From Ophiura sarsii (Eukaryota > Echinodermata > Ophiuroidea > Amphilepidida > Ophiuridae), in the NCBI GenBank assembly GCA_035610835.1, contig CM069446.1:73021062-73085061 (forward strand): a stretch of 64,000 nucleotides of DNA, written 5' to 3'. The first letter of the stretch is position 1. Each line of letters begins with the position of its first letter. The position numbers were made by a program, and so were the translations under genes. Below the pieces are notes generated by a model. The model did not search any database. It saw only the letters and a program-made list of their open reading frames with translations, and was not told the origin of the DNA. Of this stretch, positions 49,101-57,632 are shown in pieces.

Positions 49101-52100
49101 CGTCAATCCATTTACTTAAAATGCTTCTTGTCTCAGAGAAAAATGACTGATAACCATCTGAATTAGTCAAAAGATCCCTTTCGTCCATGCACGTAGGGTG
49201 TCAGCGATTAAAAGTGACACGTCATATTAGATCACTAGGGGTCATTGACCTATACAGGTGAAAAATTGAAGAAATGCTCCGATTTAAACCAAACTTGTTT
49301 CATCTTGTTTGATTTGAAAACACAAGAACAAAAGTCGATTATTGTGGGCAAAGGTCAAGAAGGGGTCACTAGGGGTCACAATGTTAATTTTCAAACCGTT
49401 CACTTAAAATGCTTCTTGCCTCAGAGGAAATCTCTGATGGCCGCCACAATTGGTCAAAAGATGCAATGGTTCCATTTACATATAGGGTGTCATCGATTAA
49501 AAGTGACATGTCATATGGGGTCACTAGGGGTCATTGACCTATACAGGGTTAAATTGAAGGCATGTTTTGACTTTCATCAAACGTTTTGCATCGTATGTCT
49601 TTTGATAAGAAAAGAAAAAAGTTAATCATGACCTTGGGGTCAAAGGTCTCACAGGGGTCACTAGGGGTCAAAACGTGATTTTCACTTGAAACGCCCTTGC
49701 AATTTATTGAAATGACCAAGGTTCTTAAGAATCGGTCAACATATTTCTTATGACCGTACGCATATAAAAGGGTCACTAAAAATGTAAGCCCCCCCTAAAA
49801 TTAGATTACTTTTGTTTACATAACTTCACACACAATTAGACGTTTTGAAAAATTGAAACGATTATGAAAAGAGAAAACGCTTGGCTACCAATTAAAAGTT
49901 TTACATTTTCGATATCATGTTTACTTTTCCCAAAACAGTCACATTTCCTCAAAATGATGTTTTCAGAAAAAGTGGCACTTACTTGTATTGGATTTTGGCA
50001 AAATTCATGTTAACAGAAACATCATTTTGGGGATATTTGACATTTTTGGGAAAAGTAAACATGATATTGAAAATGGGAACCTTTGTACGGATAGCTAAGC
50101 GTTTTCCCTTTTTTCAAGTTTCAATTTCTCAAAACGTTTAATTGTGTGGGGGTATTACCCAAACAAATTTGTATAGGATTTTGAAAATTGCCACTGTTTC
50201 TGAGAACATCGTTTGGGGGAAAAGTAAACATGATATTGAACAGGAGAAACTTTCTGTGAGACGCAAAGCACTTTTTCTTTTCACAAATTTTTACATTTTT
50301 CAAAACGATAAATCCTGTGCGGAGTTATGCAAACAAACTTGGTCTAATTTTCGGACAAAAAATCACGAGAGAGAGTTTTTAAATTGACTGGTATGGACCA
50401 AGTGCCACTTTTTCTGAAAACATCATTTTGGAGAAATGTGACTGTTTTGGGAAAAGTAAACATGATATAGAAAATGTAAAACATTCTATTGGTAGCCAAG
50501 CGTTTTTTCTTTTCATAATCGTTTCAACTTTTCGAAACGCCTAATTGTGTTTGAAGTTACATAAACAAAAGTAATCTAATTTTAGGGGGGGGGGGGGGGG
50601 TGGCTTACTTTTGTTGACCCCTTTATAATACTTAGGTTTTTAAAATGAAAAATTATTTGGGGTCACAAGGGGTTAAAATGTAAATTTCAAGTCGTTCATT
50701 TAAAATGCTTCCTGTCTCAGAGGTAATGACTGATGACGTTCATAGTTGGTCATCAGATTCCTTGGATACATGCACATATAGGGTGCTCAGCGTTTAAAAG
50801 TGACATTTCATATGGGGTCACTAGGGGTAATTGACCTATACAGGGGTAAAACCTAATACATGCTCTGATTTGGACCGGACTTATTTCATCTTATTTAAAT
50901 TGATGTGACAAGAAGAAAAAAAGTGAACCATCATAACCAGGTCAAAGTTCAAGAACGGGTCACTAATGGTCAAAATACAAATCTTCATTTCATTCAAATA
51001 ACTTGATTCTTGTCTCAGAGGAAATAACTGGTGAACGTCAGAATTGGTCAAAAAAATCCTTGTATACTTGCACTTATAGGGTGTTCAGTGATTAAAAGTG
51101 ACATTTCATATGGGGGACACAAGGGATTCCTATACACAGGTACAATTTAAGACATGCTCCGATTTTGATCGGATTTTATGCATATTATCTCTTTAGACAT
51201 AAAGATCAGTCAATCATGACCTTTGGGTCAAATGTAAGGAACAAGACAACAATCAAGATGACTTGGTCTTTGACCAGAGCAAGATCTAGTTGTGATTAAT
51301 GATTAGGATAAATACACGAAGAATAGATATACTGTTATTACATTTATTAAGTTACTTTCTTTCAGATGGCCTCTTAGCGTCTGATGTCAATCCAGATGTT
51401 CGTGAAGCCCTTGCCGATGATACTCGTTTAGGTATGTTTAATGTCATAAAATTGGATGGTGATTATAGCAAAACAATGATTGGAAGAACTTTCCTATACA
51501 TACAATGACATACATACATCAGTGGCTACGGCAGTCTGTCGGCATGATTCAGGCCGGTATTTTGCGGCAAGCAATGCCAAGACTAGATGTTAAAGGTTTA
51601 GGAAAATTTGAATTACGGCCTATATCATGTATTTTAGGGTAAAACATACCATATTTGAACTTTTGGATAATTTAATATCTCGAGATTTTAGATCATTTAT
51701 CTTTGAGATAAATACCGCAGCAATGTATTCTCAAATAATTGTCAGCAGTGATCATAAATTAGTAAATTATAATTGTCTACATTCAGGTCGCCTAGAATTC
51801 AGCATTGTCGATGGGCTGAGTACCAACGAATCTACGAAGATATCCCGTCCTCATTTCCACGGTGGTCGAGGGATTTCCATATTCCGTGCTAGTGATATGT
51901 CGCTAGTCTGGGATAGCGGTGATATGATTTCAAAGATGCACGCTGAATTGTATCCTAGTACATTTAATGGCAACACTAAACCGGATGACCCTTCCACTGA
52001 GTCGCCAGATAATCTGATGGATAAGCGCTCTGATAACCAGGTAAAATGCAGTAGGCCTACCCAGGGTAAAAGAAGATTTCTTTTGTAAGTCCAACATGAT

Positions 52101-55100
52101 TAGGCCAATGTTTGTTTGTTTGATTGTCCATAGATCACTTTTAAAAGTTGGGTAGGTCGGTCGGGAAAAGTGGGTTTTTTTTTCTCACTTGCCCTTTTTT
52201 CAAGTACCATAAGTAAAATGAGATGTAGGCCTACTTGTTGTGGTAACCAAAACGGGGAACAAAATCTTTAATATTTTGATGAGAATTTTTATTTTCTCAA
52301 CACTTGATCCGCCCGACCCCAACTTCCATGCCCGCCCCCCTGAAAATCAAATGGTGCGTCCCTAAACCGTTCTAGCTACCAATGGATTGTCACACTCAAA
52401 GTGTGATATAAATATTCATCACACTACCATGCTACGTTGAACATAGCTTCACGAAGGATCCCGTAAGATTATCACAAAGTAATTGATTTATCTGCTATCT
52501 ATTGAGGGTACTGCACCACGATAAAATTTGTCCGCCAATTTCATTTATTCACTGTGAACAAAGTTTGAACAAAGTTTGAACGATTATAAAAAGGAATCTT
52601 GAATAAAAATGGGGTCACCAACTTATTTTTTGAGCTACAGCCATTTCAAAACACGTGTTTATAGCCATTTTTGACTACTATTTATAGTACACAATCATAT
52701 GGAAATATAATGTTTACAGGTCAAACATTTTTGGATTTAAAAACAAAACTGATCCGCTAATTTTGTTGTAAATGTAATAAAAGTTGCGCATTAATAGGCA
52801 CTACAGATTAATGAAATAAAAAATTTGGTCACTAACTTAGTTTTTGAGATACTTCCATATATTGATGTTGGGTTGTGCATTCGCGTGTAAAACCAATTTA
52901 AACACACAACATGTTTTCTTGCGTTGTATTTATAGTATGCGGATCTTTACCTCTCCCAGGCAACCGCTGGCGGCGCATCGTATACCGAGAATTTCATCAG
53001 ACGACGGTGGATACGAACGGCCGTTAATTTTGAATTTCCGTTGGTTTCAATGTAACAGTGAATTTTGATTATGACCCAATAAAATTCATCACACGTTGGA
53101 ACTAAATTATTTCATCCTAAAACCACTGAGGATGGCTAACCATCCGCATTATCAGTATCATTTTTTGAATTTAAACCGTTGTTAAGCGTTCGTCCCATTC
53201 ACTTGATCACGTAACCTCGTTCGCATATTTTTGCCTGAATATTCGTAAATACGCCAGTGTCCAGCGTCGTCTGAATTTCATCAGACGACGCTGGCCACGC
53301 ATCTCGTACGACCATGGCAACGGAGGTGCGCCGTTTTGAAATATGTAACAGTCATGGCCCGGTTAACGATGAAAATAGTTTTAAAAAAACACAATTACAA
53401 TGGTTAGCCAACTCCAACGGTTTTGGATTGAAAAAAAAAATCTTCTAGTTATGATGAATTTGTCAAAATGATGAGTTTGACATTCGCGATTACGTGTTAT
53501 TCTAATACGAATTCAACATTTAGGTTTCGCGTGGCCACCGTCGTCTGGAAAATTTCATGGTCGATAATGAAACGTAACCATATCCAACGGTTTTCAAATC
53601 TTTCTCAGGGGCCTGAATGTGAAACGCTGACGATTGGACAATTAGACGATGGTACCCGTCTTCTTTTCGTAGGAGTGGCGCGTACGTCATCCGTTGTGGT
53701 TTACCGATTCGCAAAAGACTCCGCTGTACCTCGCCTTGAATTCGAATCAATGTTTCGTGCGGGTGGAACCAGTGATACATTCGACGTTCTTCTAGAAAAT
53801 AGAAATGTTGGAAACCTTGATCCAGAAGACCTCAAGTATGTTCTATTTATAAAGGGTTCAACAAAAGAAAGTATACACTTTGTTTATGTCATTTTGAGTA
53901 ACATTCAATTTTTTTTTGAGCAAACAGGCTAGATAGGCATTTAGATGAATTTTGTAGGCATCATTTGATACCAAATTTGCCTCCTAACAACAAAGATAAA
54001 CCATGATTAGCACCATTTAAAGAAAATTGGTCACTTTTCAAAAGTCACATTTTCAACGCACGGAGCTGCGAGAAAATGCTGCGCGTGGCACTTTGAATGG
54101 CCGGGAATGAAATGGATATTGATCACACAGTGGGGATGCGTTGGGTTGTGCCTCAACGAGCGGTCTATTTGATTTTGGACAGGTAACATGTGGTCTTTTC
54201 TTCCCGCGTATACTTTCTTTTGTCATGTTTGTTGAACCCTTTATATAGTGTATTGTATAAGTGTCGCTTGATGTATTATCACCTGGTTATTATTAATTAT
54301 GAAATCGTGTATCCGACCCGGGGGGGGGGGGGGGGGGGTACTCACCTAATATGGTATACGGGGATGTGCCGCTCTAATGGGTAGTTTTTTGCCAAAAATT
54401 CCTAAACATGGGGTATGATTTTGTGCTGGAAAATCCCTAATAAGAGGTCACCTTTTACAAATGGGTCTATTTACGCGTAAATTAGGTATATTTTCACGGA
54501 AATCTGCACAAATTAGGTCAATTTTCCCGATTTTCCGCGAAAATTGGGTCTATAATGAAGCAAAATCCTTAAAAATGGGTACCGTTTTTTCCAAAATCAC
54601 CCTTAAAAATGGGTAGGGTATTTGAATCTCCAGCGGCATTTCCCCCCACCAAACCAAATCCGAGTACCCCACCCCCTCCCGGGGTATCCGAATCCCGCGC
54701 CAGTAATTGCAACACCGTGTTTTGCATATTTTGATATTTTTGATAGTCAAATAACCTGCACCATTATTGTCGCCATGCAATTCACATAGTTAGAGATATG
54801 AAGAATTTACTTTCGGGCCCGCTTTTGGGACACTTTTCTCTATCCATATACACTTTCATATTACTAGGTCACGTGTCCTATTTCTTTTCAGATTTATACC
54901 GGCTAGCAAGAGTTCTACGGGAAACGCATTGCTATTGGTAACAGGTACTACTAGTGGAACCCTGGTGATGTACGAAGTTGTTGAGGACGGAACATCAGGT
55001 AATCATGTAATGTGGGCCGTGCTTTAGCACGACATAGAATGCCATTTGGTAGATTGCTTTGAATTAAGCATGCTTTTAAGTAAAAGCCGTCAATATATCA

Positions 55101-55703
55101 TTATAATTCACCATGATTTTTTAAAAAAGAAGCCTTTTCTTCTGGTTCTGTATTTTATATGGTGCTGATGGTTTAAGAGGAATATCCATACTTGTCACAA
55201 AGAGCTCAATCACAACTCCCTGACTAAACTGTGATTAAACTAACAGCCCATTGTAACGCAATGAAGCTGTCATTAAAATATCAATTCATCTACCTCACCG
55301 TGTTCGAACAGCCCGCTTAAACTGTATATCCTGACACCGGGAGTCTACATAATGGGAGAGGAAATTCGAAGAGCCTCCTATATATGGGCATATGGGCGTT
55401 TACATACGCTAGTACGCGCGATGTGACTTATGAAATGAGGGCGCTATCTTGACAACGCCTATGATTGATAGAACGCAAGTTCATTGAGACACGCACGCGT
55501 CACGCATATGATGCACAGTGCGCGTGTTGCCTTCACCGCACCCGCGTCCTTCTGTATTCATTCGCTGTCATGTAGAGTTTAATATGTTGGCCTAATGCTG
55601 TTTTCTTTTGATTTTAGGTGGCGATAGTATTCATTCAGCCTTCATGGGTGCCACTCTCATCATTACTGCCTTAATTGGACTCTTTTGTGGAAATCAGCTG
55701 TGA
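36886..55703 (+). CDS. MSP130-family (mesenchyme-specific cell-surface glycoprotein-like) gene, 5' incomplete, 10 exons seen
   Basis: Ten exons, 36886-37113, 38719-38920, 41008-41149, 41864-41978, 46599-46772, 51366-51431, 51787-52040, 53609-53835, 54892-54998 and 55618-55703, join with matching phases (1,2,0,1,1,1,0,2,1) into 532 codons plus stop. The product matches MSP130 / choice-of-anchor-I proteins throughout: YIHIVDFSDVTNP, GYTPDMLHF, LEPEYVTFNED, ENNAIAVLD, SFRQPDSIYHF, VWDSGD and FIPASKSSTGNALLLVTGT. These form a beta-propeller-like extracellular domain. The C terminus is a hydrophobic stretch (GATLIITALIGLF) with almost no tail, as in GPI-anchored MSP130. In sea urchins, family members coat skeletogenic cells and are tied to biomineralisation; a role here is inference. 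The signal peptide and first residues are missing: no matching exon was found between 21775 and 36885. A poly(A) signal candidate, AATAAA, lies at 56170-56175. Confidence 0.9.
37131..37358. mobile_element. TTAA-flanked MITE, copy 3 (228 bp)
   Basis: TTAA then CGCTTTCCACGCGGC at the left; GCCGCGTGGAAAGTG then TTAA at the right. Same interior as the other copies. Inserted 17 bp after the donor of MSP130-like exon A without disturbing the GTACGT. Confidence 0.88.
37375..37690 (+). mobile_element. tRNA-derived SINE, copy 1
   Basis: tRNA-like head at 37384-37455 with A box TGGTCTAGTGA and B box GGTTCGAATCC, then a body with TCCTTGCTTGATTTTCAAGT, TTCGCCGGTGTATGTTAATA and TTTGTTGTTAT. The same body follows the second head at 38096, showing a family. 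Its start abuts the MITE at 37358. Confidence 0.75.
38090..38280 (+). mobile_element. tRNA-derived SINE, copy 2
   Basis: Head GCGATGGTCTAGTGGTTACA with B box GGTTCGAGTCC (38146-38156), then the shared body TCCTTGCTTATCTTTCAAGT and TTCGTCGGTGTTTGTTAATA. Diverged from copy 1 by scattered substitutions, so the two are independent insertions. Confidence 0.75.
38719..38920 (+). CDS. MSP130-like exon B
   Basis: Acceptor ACTTGATAG ends at 38718 and donor GTAATC begins at 38921. It enters in phase 1 (completing Val) and leaves in phase 2. It encodes GYTPDMLHFTKDCNTIVVVN and SVTGSTIVDQEAIVTVIQFG. GYTPDML is a hallmark of the family. Confidence 0.9.
39064..40538 (-). mobile_element. TTAA-type MITE, copy 4, split by a nested transposon
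   Basis: In reverse orientation: TTAA and CACTTTTCACGCGGC at 39064-39082, with interior ending CAATCCTTGAGA near 39226; the rest of the MITE resumes at about 40467 (TAGACCTTGAATTCTGAC) and ends GCCGGGTGGAAAGTG-like at 40519-40534. The two halves fit the uninterrupted copies when 39227-40466 is removed. Confidence 0.8.
39227..40466. mobile_element. TIR element, 1240 bp, nested in MITE copy 4
   Basis: GGGGCAGTCAATAAATAATG at 39227 is the inverse of the sequence ending TGACTGCCCC at 40466. Arms extend about 90 bp (GGATGCATGAGTGATTCTAT, TGATCAATACAAAGTATG). The interior has only a 67-codon frame with no transposase features. In MSP130-like intron B-C. Confidence 0.82.
40540..41007. other. end of MSP130-like intron B-C
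   Basis: No repeats recognised. Includes the pyrimidine tract and AG leading to exon C. Confidence 0.5.
41008..41149 (+). CDS. MSP130-like exon C
   Basis: Acceptor TATATTCAG ends at 41007; donor GTAGGA starts at 41150. Phase 2 in, phase 0 out. It encodes RGELGTARNTFSQNLEPEYV and NEDETKAYICLQ. LEPEY followed by an acidic turn and KAY is characteristic of choice-of-anchor-I proteins. Confidence 0.9.
41150..41863. other. MSP130-like intron C-D
   Basis: 714-bp intron with donor GTAGGA and acceptor TTTTGAAAG. A 74-codon minus-strand frame has no family features. Nothing further seen. Confidence 0.6.
41864..41978 (+). CDS. MSP130-like exon D
   Basis: Acceptor TTTTGAAAG ends at 41863; donor GTAAGT starts at 41979. 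Phase 0 in, phase 1 out. It encodes ENNAIAVLDMTTMYVTELYP then LGAKSWKDLKLDGSDKDS. ENN-A-VLD directly continues exon C. Confidence 0.9.
42311..42402. repeat. 11-bp microsatellite-like array, about 8 copies
   Basis: Perfect repeats of GTCACACAGGG. Periodicity 11 rotates the reading frame and yields the 11-residue repeats seen in all plus-strand frames; not coding. Related GGGGTCAC motifs dominate the large element at 47622-51287. Confidence 0.95.
42403..43890. other. intron sequence between the 11-bp array and the 2-kb fold-back
   Basis: Contains an 18-nt G tract near 42522-42539, three direct copies of CTGA(T)CTACCCCAATCTCTG at 43185-43240, and a diverged sub-repeat of the fold-back arm at about 43620-43760. 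No exon supported. Confidence 0.5.
44527..44938. mobile_element. MITE, 412 bp, inside the 2-kb fold-back
   Basis: GTTAAAGAGACATTAAG at the left faces CTTAGTGTCCCTTTAATT at the right (inverted). The ends resemble those of the element at 10713-11041 (TTAAAGGGGCATTGAGAGA), so the two may be one superfamily. A diverged copy of its interior lies at 28270-28390. Confidence 0.7.
45059..45156. repeat. 98-bp perfect-arm hairpin
   Basis: 33-bp arms (ACTTATTTCTTTATTTGTGG through CATACG at 45059-45091; exact complement 45124-45156) with a 32-nt spacer containing a T-run. No mismatch in the stem. Confidence 0.93.
45190..45367. mobile_element. TTAA-type MITE, copy 5 (5'-truncated)
   Basis: Begins in the middle of the family (TCTATCTCAAGGATTACTG), continues through ATTCCAAATATGGTAATG and GGAATGTCGTCTGCAG, and ends CTGTCGTGTGGAAAA, a decayed terminus. 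The left end and TTAA are absent. Confidence 0.75.
46058..46518. mobile_element. TIR element, 461 bp, ending 80 bp before MSP130-like exon E
   Basis: ATATCGTCAGCCTGCTTCGA at 46058 and its complement ending at 46518; arms about 38 bp through TGCCTAACTCA. Interior modules are shared with 3945-4175; one end occurs alone at 25690-25880. Confidence 0.82.
46599..46772 (+). CDS. MSP130-like exon E
   Basis: Acceptor AATTTACAG ends at 46598; donor GTAATG starts at 46773. Phase 1 in and out. It encodes QSYDIDSFRQPDSIYHFVYK, then YIVTGNEGETIEY. The intron before it is 4.6 kb and contains a 2-kb fold-back element. Confidence 0.9.
46804..47139. mobile_element. TIR element with poly(A) interior, 336 bp
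   Basis: TTAGGCC, an A-run, then AGTTGACTTGCCCTTTC at the left is mirrored by GAAAGGGCAAGTCAACT, a T-run and GGCCTTA at the right. A-rich centre. Starts 31 bp after the donor of exon E. Confidence 0.78.
47622..51287 (+). mobile_element. 3.7-kb element made of ~290-bp tandem repeats (copy 1)
   Basis: Begins with a small hairpin CCTTGATTTTT/AAAAATCAAGG (47622-47644) and ends ATCAAGATGACTTGGTC with AGAGCAAGATCTAGTT (about 51287). Between, a ~290-bp unit repeats, each unit holding two GGGGTCACTAGGGGTCA motifs about 145 bp apart, plus AAAGTGACATGTCATATGGG and TGCTCCGATTTGGACCGGAC. A separate element (49786-50612) has inserted. No long believable frame. Fills most of intron E-F. Confidence 0.8.
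49786..50612. mobile_element. long-TIR element nested in the 3.7-kb element
   Basis: CCCCCCCTAAAATTAGATTA at the left matches, inverted, the right end (TAATCTAATTTTAGGGGG). Arms about 190 bp, ending near AAAAGTGGCAC. The AAAAGTAAACATGATAT module recurs at about 50053, 50219 and 50452 and inverted at 49911, so the interior is itself repeats of one module in alternating orientation. Confidence 0.8.
51366..51431 (+). CDS. MSP130-like exon F
   Basis: A 66-bp microexon between acceptor TTTCTTTCAG (ends 51365) and donor GTATGT (from 51432). Phase 1 in and out. It encodes DGLLASDVNPDVREALADD followed by TRL, which bridges exons E and G in the family alignment. Small size makes it the exon most easily missed. 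Confidence 0.8.
51787..52040 (+). CDS. MSP130-like exon G
   Basis: Acceptor TCTACATTCAG ends at 51786; donor GTAAAA starts at 52041. Phase 1 in, phase 0 out. It encodes GRLEFSIVDGLST, then HGGRGISIFRASDMSLVWDS followed by GD, and MDKRSDNQ. The SIF-A-D-SL-WDSGD and RSDNQ|GPE junction are conserved in MSP130-like proteins. Confidence 0.92.
52041..53608. other. MSP130-like intron G-H
   Basis: Contains repeated TCATCAGACGACG-type palindromic motifs (52995, 53261-53294, 53536) and a TTGGGTAGGTCGGTC segment near 52148 related to the element at 46804. No exon supported. Confidence 0.5.
53261..53294. repeat. 14-bp perfect stem hairpin with 6-nt loop
   Basis: CCAGCGTCGTCTGA, loop ATTTCA, then the exact complement. 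Related GACGACG motifs occur on both sides at 250-270 bp, suggesting the centre of a larger degraded fold-back. Confidence 0.85.
53609..53835 (+). CDS. MSP130-like exon H
   Basis: Acceptor ATCTTTCTCAG ends at 53608; donor GTATGT starts at 53836. Phase 0 in, phase 2 out. It encodes GPECETLTIGQLDDGTRLLF, then VGVARTSSVVVYRF and NVGNLDPEDLK. A minus-strand open frame over the same DNA is a shadow. Confidence 0.92.
54308..54692. mobile_element. TIR-bounded tandem-repeat element, 385 bp
   Basis: GTATCCGACCCGGGG at the left and CCCGGGGTATCCGAAT at the right are inverted, with GGGGTACTC / GAGTACCCC just inside. Between are degenerate ~30-bp units around AAATTAGGTC and AAAAATGGGT. Same architecture as 10171-10616 and 59181-60066. 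Lies in MSP130-like intron H-I. Confidence 0.72.
54892..54998 (+). CDS. MSP130-like exon I
   Basis: Acceptor TTTCTTTTCAG ends at 54891; donor GTAATC starts at 54999. Phase 2 in, phase 1 out. It encodes FIPASKSSTGNALLLVTGTT then SGTLVMYEV, the last propeller strand of the family. Confidence 0.92.
54999..55617. other. MSP130-like intron I-J
   Basis: 619-bp last intron. No repeats recognised. Confidence 0.6.
55618..55703 (+). CDS. MSP130-like terminal exon (GPI-type tail)
   Basis: Acceptor TTTTGATTTTAG ends at 55617. The exon encodes GGDSIHSAFMGATLIITALI and GLFCGNQL, then TGA at 55701-55703. A small-residue site (GGDS) followed by a spacer and about 15 hydrophobic residues at the extreme C terminus is what a GPI-attachment signal looks like, in line with known MSP130. 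Confidence 0.85.
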
Positions 55704-57245
55704 ATATAAAAGGTTATAATTTCAGGAGAAATGAAAACCATAGTACAAGGTTGCCATCTGGAATGTACATCCGATGTTGACGCATATATTTTCGACATTT
55801 CAAAACACTCAGTCTGATTGCGGGTTTTTTCGACGACCAATCTGATGTCAACTTATTAAAATACAAAGCTTTGAATAGAGCGTGGTCAGAACTCGTTTGT
55901 CCCGATTTTGCCCATTAACCGCCAATGCATTGCATTTGCGCATTGTTCTGACTTCATGAAAGTTTTGCTTTTGAATTTATTCCTTGAAATGACTTAGAAA
56001 CATATCTTTATGATATTGCTTAGAAAATGTGAGACCCTGCCATTCTTTGTAGCAGGTCGAAAACCATTTTTTTTCTTCATAAATGGAACCCATCCCATTA
56101 AGTCTTTCATAGAGGCTAGAGTATCAGATAAATTATTAAATCTAATTTATTGTTGAATATTTAAATAAGAATAAACTGAATACACTGAATGCACAGAAAA
56201 CTTGCACAGAACCCATGCATACAAATGCAACTCATGGATGGTGGTGTTAAATCGGGGCAAACGGGTTCTGAACACGCTCTATTCAAATCTTTGTACTTCT
56301 AAAAGTTGACATCAGATTGGTTTCACAATTTCACCAATTAAGGTCAAATATATTTCACGCTGTACAGACTTCATTACGGGCACCAGAAATTTTCCAAATC
56401 AATATTTCTATGGGACAATATCAAAGATTAATTCCTTCTACGGATTTGAGGTACATGTAGCTAGAAAAGAACAATTTGGAGAAGAAAAAAATAGAAATCC
56501 AGAAAAGAGTAATTTCATCCTCGGCTCGCCACGGAAAGTGTAGCTTTAATAACTATATTCTATACGTAATGAAATGTATCCAATGTAACAAAAACCCAGG
56601 TTTTTATTGATTGGTTTTTTATTATATTATATATGATATAAAACATTATTTTAAAAACCCAGGTGTTATTCAAATAGTTTGAATTAGCTCATTTGTAATG
56701 CATTTTCTAATATGATCCAGCAGATAATAATGAACAGAGTAAAAAAAAAATACTGGTATAATCACAATTTTGTTAAATTCAATTTAGTAGGGTCTAGAAT
56801 GGCAATTCCGTGATCATTCTCTGGCTAGTAAGGTTTGACGATTGATTTGACATCTATGAACCATAAAGAAGAAAAAAAGCTTTAATGCCCCTCGCAAAAA
56901 TCCCGGGGTTTTTCGCTAGAGGCGAAAATCCAAAATGGCCGCCATACAGGGGCCCAAAAATTCAAATGACTTTAATTAAGCTGAAAAGCACACCAAATTG
57001 TTCGGCTGAGCACAAGGATTCCGAAAAAATATAGTTTGCCCTACTTCCGATGTTTGGTTAACGAGTTATCGGGTAAAACGTAAAAAGGTTGTTGACCTTT
57101 GCATATGGGGTCAAAATTTAAACTTGCTCCGATTAACTCAAAGATTATACTTCAAAGGTTATTAATGGTCTTTAGAGGTCATTTGACAGCACTTGTTGCA
57201 TCTTAGATAAATTATAGATCCTTTGACCCTAGAATAGGTCAATGG
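55704..57245. other. 3' UTR and flank of the MSP130-like gene
   Basis: Includes the candidate poly(A) signal at 56170. Two copies of a segment reading AAAGCTTTGAATAGAGCGTG (55865) in one direction and its inverse near 56274-56290 (with GTTCTGAACACGCTCTATTC) form an inverted pair about 400 bp apart. No further gene seen. Confidence 0.5.
56170..56175 (+). promoter_or_regulatory. candidate poly(A) signal of the MSP130-like gene
   Basis: AATAAA 467 bp downstream of the stop codon, the first canonical hexamer noticed on the plus strand after the terminal exon. Transcript data would be needed to confirm use. Confidence 0.35.
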
Positions 57246-57360
57246 ACTGCCTTATATTTTAAATATTTTAGAATTTTTCAAAAGTAGCTCCCGTATATTA
57301 ATTGTATTGTCTTTGTATGTATCTCATTTGTGGTTAATAAAACTGAACTGAACTGAACCT
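57246..57360 (+). mobile_element. retroposon 3' tail with TGAAC repeats
   Basis: TTAATTGTATTGTCTTTGTA, then GTGGTTAATAAAACTGAACT with an ACTGA/TGAAC run. This is a common 3' tail of LINE insertions in animals; the 5' part is not recognisable. Confidence 0.5.
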
Positions 57361-57632
57361 TCAGTGCGTATGATCATCGCGTTATAAGTGTGCTATACAC
57401 AAAGTCGCCGGCGTATGCGTTGTGCATATAACGCAGCGTTGCCATGTGCGAGTGTGCTAAAAAAGCGTCTAATTCGAAGCAGTAAGTTGGTAAACACCTC
57501 GCTGGATTCGTCGATTTTATAAAGGGGGAAATTTGTTGTTGTTTGATTAAAATAAATCTAACAAACTGCGTTATTTTATGATAAAAGATCAAAATACATT
57601 ATAAGACCATCGTATATAGCAAAACAGCTGAG

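Noticed and set aside
53520..53780. 86-codon minus-strand frame
   Set aside because: Shadow of MSP130-like exon H.
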